Positions 53,433 to 64,000 of a stretch of 64,000 bases of DNA are shown in pieces. The stretch's first letter is position 1, and the number at the start of each line of letters is the position of its first letter. Both the position numbers and the translations under genes were made by a program. The notes below the pieces were generated by a model, which made no database searches, was not told where the DNA came from, and saw only the letters and a list, made by a program, of their open reading frames with translations. Origin of the DNA: Oxytropis ochrocephala (taxonomy: Eukaryota; Streptophyta; Magnoliopsida; Fabales; Fabaceae); NCBI GenBank assembly GCA_020916435.1, contig CM037092.1, positions 88,050,817 through 88,114,816 on the forward strand, in the 5' to 3' direction.

Positions 53433-54399
53433 GACAACAACATTAGGTTAATTACATATACAATACTATGTTAAAATACTCAAATTTTTCTATATACCGA
53501 CAATAAAAAACTAAAATCTAAATGAATACTCTTGGGAACTCTCTTTTTACCTTGCTTCAATTCCATTTTTACCATAAAGTTTCAATTATTTGGGGCACAA
53601 TACAATCATCTAATCTATCTAGCATGGTAGATGAGGTTGAACTACATTCAAATCAACAAGAGGATTGGGAATCAGAATTCAGAACAATTACAGTAGATTG
53701 GAAAGATTGAAGAGAGGGCGAATTAGAGAAAGAGAAAAGTGTTGTAGCTTGTTCTGAAAGGGATGAGCTAGGGGATCACGATCGACAATTATTTTTACCA
53801 AACACTTTAAAAGTGATGTAAGGAGTTTTAGATCACTATATTTTAAATGCAATAATGGCTAAAGTGACATATGGGGTAATTGTTTACACAGAAAAAAACA
53901 ATTTAAGTGCTGGTTGCGTACGACAAGCATTCGAGTAGTTCCGTGAGCCAATTTACCACTAGTCAAACCCTCGCTAGAGCAGAAGTGAAGGAGAAGAAAT
54001 CGAATCAATTTAAGATTAAGTAGCAACCTCTAAGCCCATATAACCTCAAGTGTTTATTTCGTTTTCTCTCTTTTCATAGTACCGAAGTGTGCAATTGGAA
54101 AAGAAGCCTCAGTGCTCAAAAGAGAGAAAAGGAAAGAAACTCTTGAGGAAAGGAAAAACAAGAGTATGAAGAAAAGAAGAAATCTCTTTTAGTTTCTAGA
54201 GAAGCCATTTCAAAACACTCATATTTTGGTTCACTAAAGAAGAAGATTGAGTATGAAAGAGTATAAGAGAAAGCCCATATGAAATACTCTTTATGCATCT
54301 CAAAGAGAATGAAATTCAAAATTATTCCTTCATAATAGCTACTATGCACTATAAAATAGATCAACGTTACCAAAATTTAACTATCTCTATTTCTTAAGT
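53433..54399. other. Intergenic DNA with two unassigned frames
   Basis: A plus-strand frame (53522-53710) ends EDWESEFRTITVDWKD and a minus-strand frame (54116-54373) is hydrophobic and Phe-rich. Neither resembles a family I know, and no splice or promoter signals support them. Confidence 0.4.
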
Positions 54400-55110
54400 A
54401 GTCTATTCAGAAAAAGTCAAAGTTCAAATAAAAGATATATATGGAGAAAAAGCCTTTGAACAAGTTCTAGTTTTGTTGAATATCCTCTCTAATGAGAGTT
54501 GCTTAGAACTTTTATGTAAATCAGACAAAGCCTTTCTAAACTCAGTGGTATGACAATGGAGCAAGCCTTCGTTCTATATAGGATTTCTTAGTACCACGCA
54601 TATACTAGCTCAAGCTCATATGTTGAATGACTTAGTGTCACTCAAACACTAACTCTAGCACATTGTAAATGGACAAATAGTGGCAACAATCTTAATTTGA
54701 CATAATGGGTTTCGAGACACGTTAAACACCTAGTTTTCACTAGGCAGTTAGCCAATATTAGTGAGTTTGTCAAAGTTGTTTCCTTGAGAGGCTATAATAC
54801 TCAGAGAGCCTCGAGAGGTTGTGTATAATACTCTTAGAGCCGAGAAAGGCTATGAATAATACTCTTGTAAAGCCTGAAGAGGCAGAAGTTAAGAATACTC
54901 TTCATAATTGATTACATCCTTAAAGATTTAAGGCAACATCACTCTATAACGGGTGGACTTGATGCAACACAAATTGTTGTGAACTAGAGTAAACATAATT
55001 GGGTATTCTTCTCCTAACTCTTTCTATGCTTTACTTTGTATGTTTTCTGATTTACAAGCAATGATAGTTAGTTAAATGCAGTCAATGACCTTAAGCTTAA
55101 AACACTTGTA
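54400..55110 (+). mobile_element. Copia-like LTR remnant with internal repeats
   Basis: Repeats of about 35 bases (GAGAGGCTATAATACTC, GAGAGGTTGTGTATAATACTC, GAAAGGCTATGAATAATACTC) lie at 54785-54890. They are followed by GGTGGACTTGATGCAACAC and GTGAACTAGAGTAAAC. This order resembles the R-U5 part of copia LTRs. Borders are undefined. Confidence 0.45.
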
Positions 55111-55439
55111 TCATTTGCTCTGATCAAAGAGTAGCTCATCGTCTGTTATATTGTAGTGTTTGTTTTATGCAAATAGTTTTAATTTACGGTTAACACAATT
55201 CAAACCCACCTTTCTTGTGTATTCATGCACCTTCACGCTAACGTAATCTACTAGTTGCGCTGAATTATGCAAATAAATGTTCAAAGGCATTGCCTTCCCA
55301 AAGGGTATGAACAAGTCATACTTCACACTCGCGAACTTACAAGTCTTTAATATTGTGAGCAATGGACGGATATAGATGCCAAGGATTTCTATCTGCTGCA
55401 ACTAAGTTTAAAGTGTAAAGAGAATTCGAATAACACACT

Positions 55440-55830
55440 ATGAAATAGTGGGCCTAGTTAAAGGCCATGAAGTAGAGCCAACAACTCAGTGTGGAAGTTT
55501 TTGGAGACCCCAATGTTGCTTGCAAAACCAAGAAGCCAGGTGTCATCATCATTCTAAAGAAGATCGCCAATTCATGAAGGCCAAGGATTGCCCAAGCTGC
55601 TACCATCAACATTTAAAATGATTGTGTTTCCCCTAGAAGGGTGCCAAGAAGTCCATCGGGGATTAGGGCGAGTTTTATTTAAAGATAGATAGTATAGATT
55701 GATGAGGTTGGCATAATACCTTATGGCAAATTGCAATTGATATAGATGAGCAGTCTCTCGAACAAAGGACATAGTGTTCCCAGCCCTTTAGAGCCACCAA
55801 ATACCTACAAGGAAACAATGAGAGTGGGTG
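55440..55830 (-). pseudogene. LINE-type RNase H remnant
   Basis: The minus-strand frame 55772-55572 reads FVRETAHLYQLQFAIRYYAN, then WTSWHPSRGNTIILNVDGSS and LGNPW. The motif P..G....NVDGSSLGNPG is the start of the RVT_3 RNase H domain, with the first catalytic Asp in NVDGS present. Downstream, other frames preserve DDDTWLLGFASNIGVSKN and HTELLALLHGL, which holds the catalytic Glu position. At least two frame changes separate the parts. It probably derives from a LINE or from a retroelement-derived RNase H gene. The second half of the domain is not clearly recognisable. Confidence 0.75.
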
Positions 55831-56057
55831 CTTGAAAGGCTCTTCTTGAGTTAGGCCTGAGAATTTCCCTCTTAGAAGAACTCATTGCCTCAAAAGCTAA
55901 GAGTATTCCATATGCGAGTAGATAAGTAGCAACCCTGAGACAGTGTAACACATCTATTCTTGATCATACAATTTTGACAAAATGAAGAATGAGACATCCC
56001 TCTTAAATGGAGCATGAACTAAACTGGATGCAATCTAAGTCAAGCAGTGGGCCGAGA
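55831..56057. other. Sequence upstream of the RNase H remnant
   Basis: On the minus strand it probably continues the LINE reading frame in degraded form. No further motif can be supported. Confidence 0.35.
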
Positions 56058-57575
56058 TGCTTGATAACTCTATTTTATATAGAGTTATTCATATGTTTAA
56101 ACTTAGTAAATTGCTCTCTTTCAAGTAAAGATAAGGAGTTTATATAGTATTTTGTGTGATATATGATAACTTGAGTGATTGACATGATTATTGTTGTTAA
56201 TAGGCCATTTTGGATATATTGTGGTATGTTTGATGTTTTTGTTGGTGCGATCTCTGAGATCTGCATCAATGCTCTGCATCAATGCTCTTTGCATTGATCT
56301 GCACTAATTCTGCATCACTGGGAGAGCGGCTAGACACTTGCACATCCACTTGCTCATCCACTTGCATGCTGACCTCCTACTTGGTCCCCTAAAGCAAGAC
56401 CACTTTATATTTCGGCGCCTACCATTCCCATATAGCCATAGGGATAGCTTTGAAGAGTCATCAACATAGGGACACATGTTCATACCTCATTGGACCTCCC
56501 TATACACTTGATCAAAGATCTCAACTTGGGAACAACCTGCGAAAAGTAACTCTGACTCAATCCTCTCAAGATTACTTCAACATGAAGGAAGGAAGCACCT
56601 ATCTTGAAGACTATAAAAGGACCTCACATCTTCATTTGGAAATATATCACAATTCATAAGTTAGATTCAAATTTCAATATACATAGTTAGTTTCTATTTT
56701 GTAAGAGGGAAAGGAAGGAATTAACAAATCATCCTTACTTCGATTTCATAGTGTTTACATAGTGCTAAGGAGTAATGCTAGTGCATTGCTAGGAGACTTC
56801 ATACAAAGAGCTTCAACTTGTGTAATCTCTATCTTGTTGTTTCTCTTTTGTGATTTCAATTATATAAACATGTTCTATTCAGTTTATATTTACCTTGCAA
56901 TGTCTATTATGAGCTAAATCTCTCTTAGTTGGAATGTTCTAACCATTTAATGAGCTTTTAAGTAAGTATGATGCATGTATGTAATGTGTGCACTTTAGTT
57001 CTTGCTTGATAATATTTTCAACACTTATTTTGAGATTGATCACTTAGAATAAGTAGATTTGTAAGAGCAGACATGGCTTACAATTAAGAACTCAAGAACT
57101 AATATGGGTAAGTGTTTTACATAAAGGAAACTTTGTGAAAACCATGCTAAGGATAGTATAGTCCATAGGGTGAATCTGTGGGAACTTAAGATGCAAGAGT
57201 GAACTTATTTAAGCATGTCTAGATATAGGAAGCTTGTAATGAAACTATGAAGAAAGTGGTGAAAGGCACATAGCTAATCTGTGACATTGATTCAAGCAAT
57301 TGCATTACATACTGCATCAAACACTTAAAAGTAAATTATTTGGTGAAGAAATTCCAACTAGCTTTTCTCATTTGCATTAAAAACACTTGTACTTTGATTT
57401 CTTATCTAACTTAGTTGTGATCACATCAACTCCACTATAAATTGTTATTTGGTTACTTTTGCACTATATTACTTTGTATTGAATTTAAAAGAGAGTTCAT
57501 CAATCCCTGTGGGTTCGACCTGTTCTTTACACTATATTACTTGTTAAGGACTGTGTATACTTGCACATGCTTTCC
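56058..57575 (+). mobile_element. Athila-like gypsy LTR, about 1.5 kb
   Basis: It opens TTGATAACTCTATTTTATAT. It contains GACTATAAAAGGACC (promoter) near 56613 and, near the end, CATCAATCCCTGTGGGTTCG and ACTATATTACTTG. AATCCCTGTGG followed by a short run to the LTR end is the mark of Athila-type LTRs, which have this length. No PBS or gag follows, so it seems to be a solo LTR. Confidence 0.5.
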
Positions 57576-58124
57576 TCACACCAATGCTCGCAAAGCTGAT
57601 AAGCTAGAACACTCCAAGTGACATGCCGAGATGCTCTTGTTTACGTTGATCCGACGAAGGGGGTGGTACCTGTACAGACACCGATGCTTAGGTCAGCATT
57701 GGGAAGAGGTGGTATGAGGTAATAAATGTGAACCTATAGCATCAATGAGGATGCGTATTTATAGGTGGAATGTCCCAAAAGGTGGGAGAGATCTTAACCG
57801 TAAGATGTGGAGACTTGATCTCCACCGTTCATTGATTATGCGTTGGGGGTTATGTTCAAGGCCCATTAATCATAGTCCTCCTTGTTGGATCATTAGCCAT
57901 TGGGCTTTCGACGAGTCTAAAATAGAGCATAATCGAGGTGGGGAAGGAATCATTGCAAGAAGTCCAAATGAAAAAATATACGCTACACAAATAATATGGA
58001 GACCCTCATATTGCACCTTATATAAATGCCCGTTCACACACGCTCATATTCCCTATCACTAGTTTGGTTAGGTCTATCTCCACAAAGATTCATGCACAAT
58101 GATCTTGTTCAACCTTTAGAGTAT
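57576..58124. other. Gypsy non-coding fragment with antisense promoter
   Basis: The sequence around 57650-57790 (GGGGGTGGTACCTGTACAG, ACCGATGCTTAGGTCAGC, ATTTATAGGTGGAATGTCCC) resembles the leader and promoter of a Tat-type antisense ORF read on the minus strand. It ends at the CACTA terminus at 58125. Confidence 0.4.
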
Positions 58125-58144
58125 CACTACAAGAAAAATGGGAT

Positions 58145-58420
58145 TTTTTGGCGGATTTTTCCGCCGGTAAATGGTGGTGGCAACGTATTTCCGGCGGAAA
58201 TTCCGCCGGTAATTTCCGGCGGATTTTAAGTCATTTCAGGTGGATTTTTGCGGGAATTTGTGATTTCCACCGATTTTTCGTGAGTCTGGACTTTACGGTA
58301 GATTTTCCGCCAAATTTTTATTTTTATTTTCAAATCCATGAAAATACTGCGAAATCCGCCAAAAAAATTTATTTATTTATTTATTTTTGAAATCACATGA
58401 AAATACTTGAAATCCGCCAA
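58145..58420. repeat. Subterminal GGCGG / CCGCC repeats of CACTA-2
   Basis: GGCGGATTTTTCCGCCGG, TTCCGGCGGAAATTCCGCC and several AAATCCGCCAAAA units form overlapping palindromes, as expected for transposase-assisting protein binding sites. Confidence 0.75.
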
Positions 58421-59655
58421 AAATTGTTTTTTTGAAATCACGCGAAAAGTACTTTTTTTAAAAAATATTTAAAAACATTTTAAAAAAATTTGAATAAGCG
58501 TTTTTAAAATTAAATAAATTTTTAAAAAATATAAAAAACATATTTAAATTAAAAACTCAAATAGTGATAACCAAATAAAATGTTTTTAAAAATAAATAAA
58601 TTTAAATTAAAAATATAAATAGCATATTTAAATTAAAAACTCAAATACCAAATAATAAACATCCATAATCAACCAAATAATAAACATTCATAATCAACCA
58701 AATAATAAACATCCATAAATTAAAATCCAACAAATCACTTTGATATCCATAATAATAAACATCCATAATCAAATATAAAGCTACTAAGGTGCGTGTTCAT
58801 CCGAGTCATCTCTGTGATAATAGGCAGATCCTCGTCTTTGGTTCATCGGGGCCAGAACAAAGCGACCTCTAACGCACTATAATTTAGATCAATATTATTG
58901 AAGAGATGGGGTGATTCTTTGCTTTGGGGATCTTTTCTTCTTCTTTGGGTTGATCACAATTTCTTCTTTGAGGTGGTGATTGATCTTTGGGAAGATTTGG
59001 GATGGATCTGCTTTGTCATTTGGGGTGGTGGTAGTCTTTGGGGAGGATCTTTGGGGAGGATCACGATGATGAGGTTGATCTTCTTTGGGGTGGATCTGGT
59101 GAGAATAATGGGCTGTGGATCTTTGCTTTGAGAGTACGGAGGATCACGAGGTGGTAGGAAGCCATATGTGATGATGATGATGATGATGGCCTCGAAGGAT
59201 GGTTCATCGAGCCATCAAGCTGGCTTTGAATGCGCTCATCGGTTCTCTAGCTTCCTCTCGGCAGCGCGCTCCTCGATTCTCCTTTGCGGCTCTTCCATTT
59301 GTCGTGCATGTTGCTCACTTTGCTCGTTCAATCCTGGTTAAATTCTTTGGGTCAATTGATCTAGCAACTGCGTTGGGAGCAACATAAGAACGACGAGTAC
59401 TCTCTGTCCCCGAATATGATTGACTCGGTGAGAATGCTTTCCTTGAAGAACTTGGGTCCCATGCTGCGGATCTGTCAGCGATTACTCTTTTGTGGGCCAG
59501 TTGCTCTATCACAAATAGAAGCGAGCCACTCTAGCCTCCTCCACGGGATCAGTGACCCATTGCTCTGCAATTTGAGACTCACGCCACTCGGCCATCCAGC
59601 ATCATAAGCATCCTAAAAAACAATAGATAAATAAATAAATATTAATAAAAAAACA

Positions 59656-59662
<7 letters not shown>

Positions 59663-59705
<43 letters not shown>
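59663..59705. repeat. (AT)n microsatellite
   Basis: An uninterrupted AT/TA run of about 43 bases in non-coding sequence of CACTA-2. Confidence 0.9.
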
Positions 59706-59708
<3 letters not shown>

Positions 59709-60800
59709 ATTTAAAGATAAATAACTAATAACATAATGTAGTTTTACAGAATCCTCCTCGCATACTATCGTGGATAAATGAATCATCCTCCTCTCGCATA
59801 TAGAAGTTGCGATGCAACTCGAACAAATGACCTCTCGTCCAAGTTCTTCCTCCTAGATACATAATTTTATTATTTACTAACAACTACTTAACACATAGTT
59901 AATAAATTTAATTAATTGATGAATATAAGTAATAGTTATAAAATTACGTACCATCTGTTTGGTGATGAGTTCCAACACTCACACATCCACTGTGTGATTG
60001 CGATGCCGACATTTTGAAGCACGGTTCTTCTTAGCTTTCTCTTGTTTATTTTTAAATTCATACGTGTTCCAATCGCGGCGGTTGTGCATAAGCCTCTGGT
60101 CCCATGAAATCGAGTTTTGCCTTTGCTTGCAGTACACCCCATGATGCCAGTATCTATCACTTTGCCTCTCTTGTTGAGCATGCTCAACATCTTTCTGTTG
60201 CTCGGTAACCATGTACATTGTTCCTATTTAAAAAAATTAGAAGAATATTGTTATCTGAGACAAATTAAACAATTCAATAAAATAATTAAAAATTAATTAT
60301 TTCGTAGAACTTACCAAGAAAGAATCGAGCATGGCCTAAAATAGTCTTTTCTATCTTCTTTATCTTTCTTAATGTGGTCAATTACTACTTTGAATTGCGT
60401 TTATAGCTGCGGTGGTCATGAGGCTTTGAAGGAAGAAACACGAAAATTTTTAAAAAAGTGAATATTTTGGACCACGAAAGTAGTTGTATAAAAGGCAACA
60501 AAAAATTAATAAATAATTATATACTTACGAATCTCCTTGAGGCACCACGATGACACGACCATCTTGACATGTGTCGGCGTAAGTCATCCACGCCAGCGAT
60601 CCACCGGAAGAGGTGCACAACTACTACTACTCGCACCATCGTGTTTGGCTTTGGCAAATATACGCCAAGAGGAACAACACAGCGAGCAGCGTCTGTGACG
60701 GGCGCGTTAGGCGAGTAATAATCTTCTTCCTCCCCACTGCCGTATCGCGGCGGTGGAGTAACATCGTGTGTGTCGTCACGATCGGATGAGGATCGGATGA

Positions 60801-60848
<48 letters not shown>
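60801..60848. repeat. (AT)n microsatellite
   Basis: An uninterrupted AT run of about 48 bases. Together with the run at 59663-59705 it suggests repeat growth within this element copy. Confidence 0.9.
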
Positions 60849-60853
<5 letters not shown>

Positions 60854-60970
60854 CATTTAAATATTAAAAAAGAAGCATGTATATATATTGCATAAACATT
60901 CGTACAAATATTCATACAAAATAACCATAAATATCCATACTATTACGATTTACTAATTAAGTACCAAATA

Positions 60971-61027
60971 AAAGCTGAATAACTAGAAAAAGCTGAATAA
61001 CTAGAAAAAGCTGAATAACTAGAAAAA
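60971..61027. repeat. 18-bp tandem repeat, three copies
   Basis: AGCTGAATAACTAGAAAA is present three times in direct succession (starts at 60973, 60991 and 61009). Confidence 0.9.
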
Positions 61028-61201
61028 CTAATTTGAATCCCACTCATTCTCAAAATCATCATCATCGGATGAGCGGGGAATTCTTGATACACCAATATGT
61101 TCTTACGCATCTTCATGACATCATCTTCTTCGTCATCAACTTCATCGTCGGTGTTTGGTTGATCACATAAGCAGTAATGGGTTCCACTTGAATCACTTCA
61201 T

Positions 61202-64000
61202 TTACATTAGACATCTCATCCATTTGAAATGGGACATCTTCCGGTGTGTCATTTGTCTCAATCCGACCTCTTGGTTTTGTCTTAATTGCGACACACCAAC
61301 CACGCCTATCGGTCGCGTTGATGGATAAGGGACATAATAGACTTGTCTCACATTTTGAGCAATGATGAGCGGATCATCTGATCGATATCTACTACTCATT
61401 TTAATGTCATTGTATTTGACTTTGGATTTACCCTTGTTCCTCGGCGGACGGATCAAACCAATTACAATAAAAAGCACTACCGTCGACTATAGTCTAGATA
61501 GAGAGCACGCAACCGTATATGTGTTGAATCACACCATAAAAATCACCTTCACCACCTCCGGTGACACCGCTTCATGCAAACTCCACTATTGATTGTTTCT
61601 CACGCCTGTGTCCATTCATTATTGTGAAATTTGTATCCATTGACAAAGTATGTGTGCCATTCTTTAACACATCTTCGAGGATCGTCTGATAAGTTCCTCA
61701 AGTGTTGGTTGGGAGGAGTTGGTGGGGAGGGCATAAACACGTTGCCTAAACCACATTGGAAAATGTGCATTAATATAAGCCGAAGATTGTTCTTCACTTA
61801 TTTCCTCAGATGACAAGAATTCCCTAGAAAAAATAATTAATTGTTACACATTTGTCTACTTTTATTGACTTAATTAAGATCGATATATATATATATAGTT
61901 AATGTTGAGGAATACATACTCAATGAATGGTTGCACCTCGATGCAGTTTATCAACACATGAATATGTCTTTGCCTTGAACTCTTCCTCTGTTGCTTGATG
62001 AATTGACTCCTCCCGGATGGACGGCCAGGGTAGACAAAAGGCAGACAAAGCTAATTCATGTCTAGGACATTCAACATCCATTTCATTTTATTTGCTTCTT
62101 GGAGCAAATTCATTCTTGAAATAATAAGAACAAAAGTTGGTTGTTTCACGGTGTAAGTATGAAGAACATATCGATCCTTCAACTCTAGCTTTGTTTTTCA
62201 CCGATCTTTTGAATCACCCATGAACCTAGATAAAGCGATATGTTAATTAATTAATAATGTTATTTTTAAACTTCCTTTTATATTATAATAAATAAGCGAC
62301 CTTTCAAGCGGATACATCCATCTGTATTGGGCCAGTCCGCCAAGTTTAACCGGATCACGAGATGCCGGTAGATGCTCCATAGAATCAAAGAAACCGGCGG
62401 AAATACTCTCCAACTTGCATAAGATAAGTGGGATGTCTTGTTCCATTTTGTAAGATCATCAACTTTTAGGGTTCTTTGAACAAAAATTCTTAAAGTATGT
62501 ACTTATTTCAATTAAGCGGGTTCAAAAGCGTGTGTTGGCAGCGAACTAAAAGCGATGGGAAGTAAGCACTCCATGAATACATGACAATCATGACTCTTCA
62601 TCCCATGCAACTTCCCATTATCCACATCCGCACATCTAGATAAATTGGAAGAATAGCGAAATCGGCATTTTCAACTCTTTTATCCAGCGATAAAGCTGCT
62701 TTCGCTTCTTCCTTAGATAAAGTATAATTGGCTTTGGGTTTCAATGTCCTAGTACCTTGCTCAACCAACAACAAATCCTTTCGTCTACAATAATGAGCTA
62801 TGTCCTTCCTAGCTTTCTCATTGTCTTTTCGTTTTACCTTTCACGTCCATGTGATGTTAAATATGTTATCAAAAAAATTCTTCTCTGTATGCATTACATC
62901 CAGTTGTGTCTCGATAGATTATCTTTTCAATAGGGAAGTTCCCAAAAGATACTTCTCTTTGTCGATTGTGCCATTGCCCATAGTATACGGGCGAGAAACA
63001 ACACCCGCTACGACTTCCATTGGAGGATGTCTTTAACAACATCCCTGAACTTCCTCGGTGTCAAACTATGAGGAGGTCCACTTGTTTCAACATGTCCCTT
63101 GATGAATGCATATTTACGCTTTCTAAATGGGTGATCCATAGGTAAGAACCTACGATGCGAGTCAAACCACGAAGTTTTCCCTCCGTATTTAAGAGTGAAA
63201 GCCCTTGTGTCAACCATGCAAATCGGCCACGCCATCTTACCATGTGTTCCCCATCCAGACAACATTCCATAGGCGGGAAAGTCATTAATTGTCCACATCA
63301 AAGCGCCCTCATTACGAAATTTTGTTTGCGTCTTTGCATCATAAGTTAAAACACCATGCCACAACCTTTTTAGGTCATCAATCAAAGGTTGCAAATATAT
63401 GTCAATACCGGTGTTGGATTGCTTGGCCCGAAATAATAGCATTTAAAAACATGTATGGTTTAGACATACACATTTACAGTGGAAGGTTGTATGGGGTAAC
63501 AATAAGCGGCCAACAAGAATACGGTGATGCCGATGCTTGAATATAGGGTGTGAAACCATCAGAGCATAAACCAAGCCGAACATTGCGTGGATCTTTGGCA
63601 AAATCTAGATGAACACGATCAAAATGCTTCCAAGCTTCACCATCGGATGGGTGGCGTAATTCACGGAATTGTTTCTATTTTCATGGTGCCACGTCATTTT
63701 ACGGCGGTCTCCATTGATGTAAACATCCTCTGTAGCCTTGGTATAAGCGGCGAGATAGAACATTGCTTTTCGTGGAACCGGTTTGCCTCTGCTCATCCTC
63801 TCCTGGCTTTGCACGATAGCGTGGCTCTCCACACAACTTGCATTAGTCAAATTTCCATCATTTATGCCAAACTCATTATTATAATAGAGCATGCAACGGA
63901 CACACAACAATCAATTCTTTTAGATTTTAAGCCAAGCCCGATGCAGTCTTTTAGCATCATAATAACTCTGCGGCAAAAGTCCCTTAATAGGGGTTGCATC
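61202..64000 (-). pseudogene. CACTA-2 transposase tnp2 with DUF4218 and DUF4216, partial
   Basis: Entering from the window edge: KGLLPQSYYDAKRL and CCVRCMLYYNNEFG (63998-63850), a broken stretch, then the tnp2 core (63442-63008; NTGIDIYLQPLIDDLKRLW, TINDFPAYGMLSGWG, DSHRRFLPMDHPFRKRK). After a gap comes DUF4218 (62446-62243; ILCKLESISAGFFDSMEHLP, AQYRWMYPLERS) and DUF4216 (61797-61202; EWHTYFVNGYKFHNNEW, DDPLIIAQNVRQVYYVPYPS). It belongs to the same family as the transposase at 31035-34113 but is clearly a different lineage. Several frame breaks show decay. The N-terminus lies outside the window. Confidence 0.85.

Larger units (their letters stand above)
59200..60920 (-). pseudogene. TnpA-type gene remnant of CACTA-2
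   Basis: Pieces from high to low coordinates: an N-terminal acidic segment with TPPPRYGSGEEEDYYS (within 60915-60517, after an (AT)n-coded run); a Lys/Arg-rich block (60218-59936); and a Ser-rich block with SYVAPNAVARSIDPKN (59512-59315), followed by charged, Arg/Glu-rich sequence. This order (acidic Pro-rich start, conserved core, coiled coil) is that of plant CACTA TnpA-like proteins. I cannot identify the core W..FKTRLT motif here, so the call rests mainly on context. (AT)n tracts at 59663-59705 and 60801-60848 lie inside presumed introns. Confidence 0.5.
58125..64000 (-). mobile_element. Left part of a third CACTA element (CACTA-2), continues past the window
   Basis: It begins CACTACAAGAAAAATGGG and is followed by subterminal repeats rich in TTCCGCCGG and CCGGCGGAA (58145-58320). 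Genes are on the minus strand in the usual CACTA order: TnpA-type sequence (about 59200-60920), then the transposase (61202-64000) with DUF4216, DUF4218 and tnp2 parts. All frames are broken. The right terminus is outside the window. Confidence 0.85.

Noticed and set aside
1..64000. CRISPR arrays, bacterial operons, rRNA or intact tRNA genes
   Set aside because: None seen. tRNA-like boxes occur only within SINEs, and the sequence is eukaryotic.

Overview
This window is plant nuclear DNA, almost certainly a dicot and probably a legume. The reasons are a SAC51-type bHLH gene with spliced plant-style leader introns, AT-rich intergenic DNA, and a dense layering of plant transposon classes: CACTA, hAT, Mutator-like and Stowaway elements, gypsy and copia LTR elements, an L1-type LINE, and SINEs. 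A captured fragment of a basic 7S globulin-like gene and a MITE that resembles legume MITEs point to Fabaceae. That is recognition from memory, not a database result.

The only clearly intact host gene is on the minus strand at about 3119-5995. It is a SAC51/SAC51-LIKE bHLH gene with a single-exon 374-residue coding region. Its long spliced leader carries a conserved 53-residue upstream ORF, itself split by an intron. In Arabidopsis this uORF mediates translational control by thermospermine. A TATA box lies at about 6021-6027.

The rest is mobile DNA, much of it nested. Region 1-1140 holds a 51-bp palindromic tandem array and a broken MYB/SANT-like gene. Region 7342-9021 is a CT-rich inverted-repeat element split by a solo LTR. 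Region 12.8-23 kb carries hAT, Stowaway and SINE copies, one SINE split by an LTR, and a Helitron-like 3' end. Region 23.4-24.9 kb is a 5'-truncated LINE. Region 27085-36320 is a complete CACTA element with matching TAT target duplications, decayed tnp2 and TnpA/Ulp1-like genes on the minus strand, and an inserted piece of a basic 7S globulin-like gene on the plus strand. Region 41580-43098 is a non-autonomous Mutator-like element with perfect 9-bp target duplications and what looks like a captured promoter. Region 44487-52562 is a deleted gypsy element, probably Tat lineage, with an antisense ORF. It is interrupted at 44581-47299 by a second, short CACTA element (ACA duplications) that contains NADPH-oxidase (RBOH) exons with an intron retained. 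Region 52.6-58.1 kb is LTR debris and a LINE-type RNase H remnant. Region 58125-64000 is the left part of a third CACTA element that runs out of the window.

No unknown multi-gene system is evident. The most informative features are the gene-capturing CACTA and Mutator elements and the uORF-controlled bHLH gene. All transposon genes here show frame breaks.
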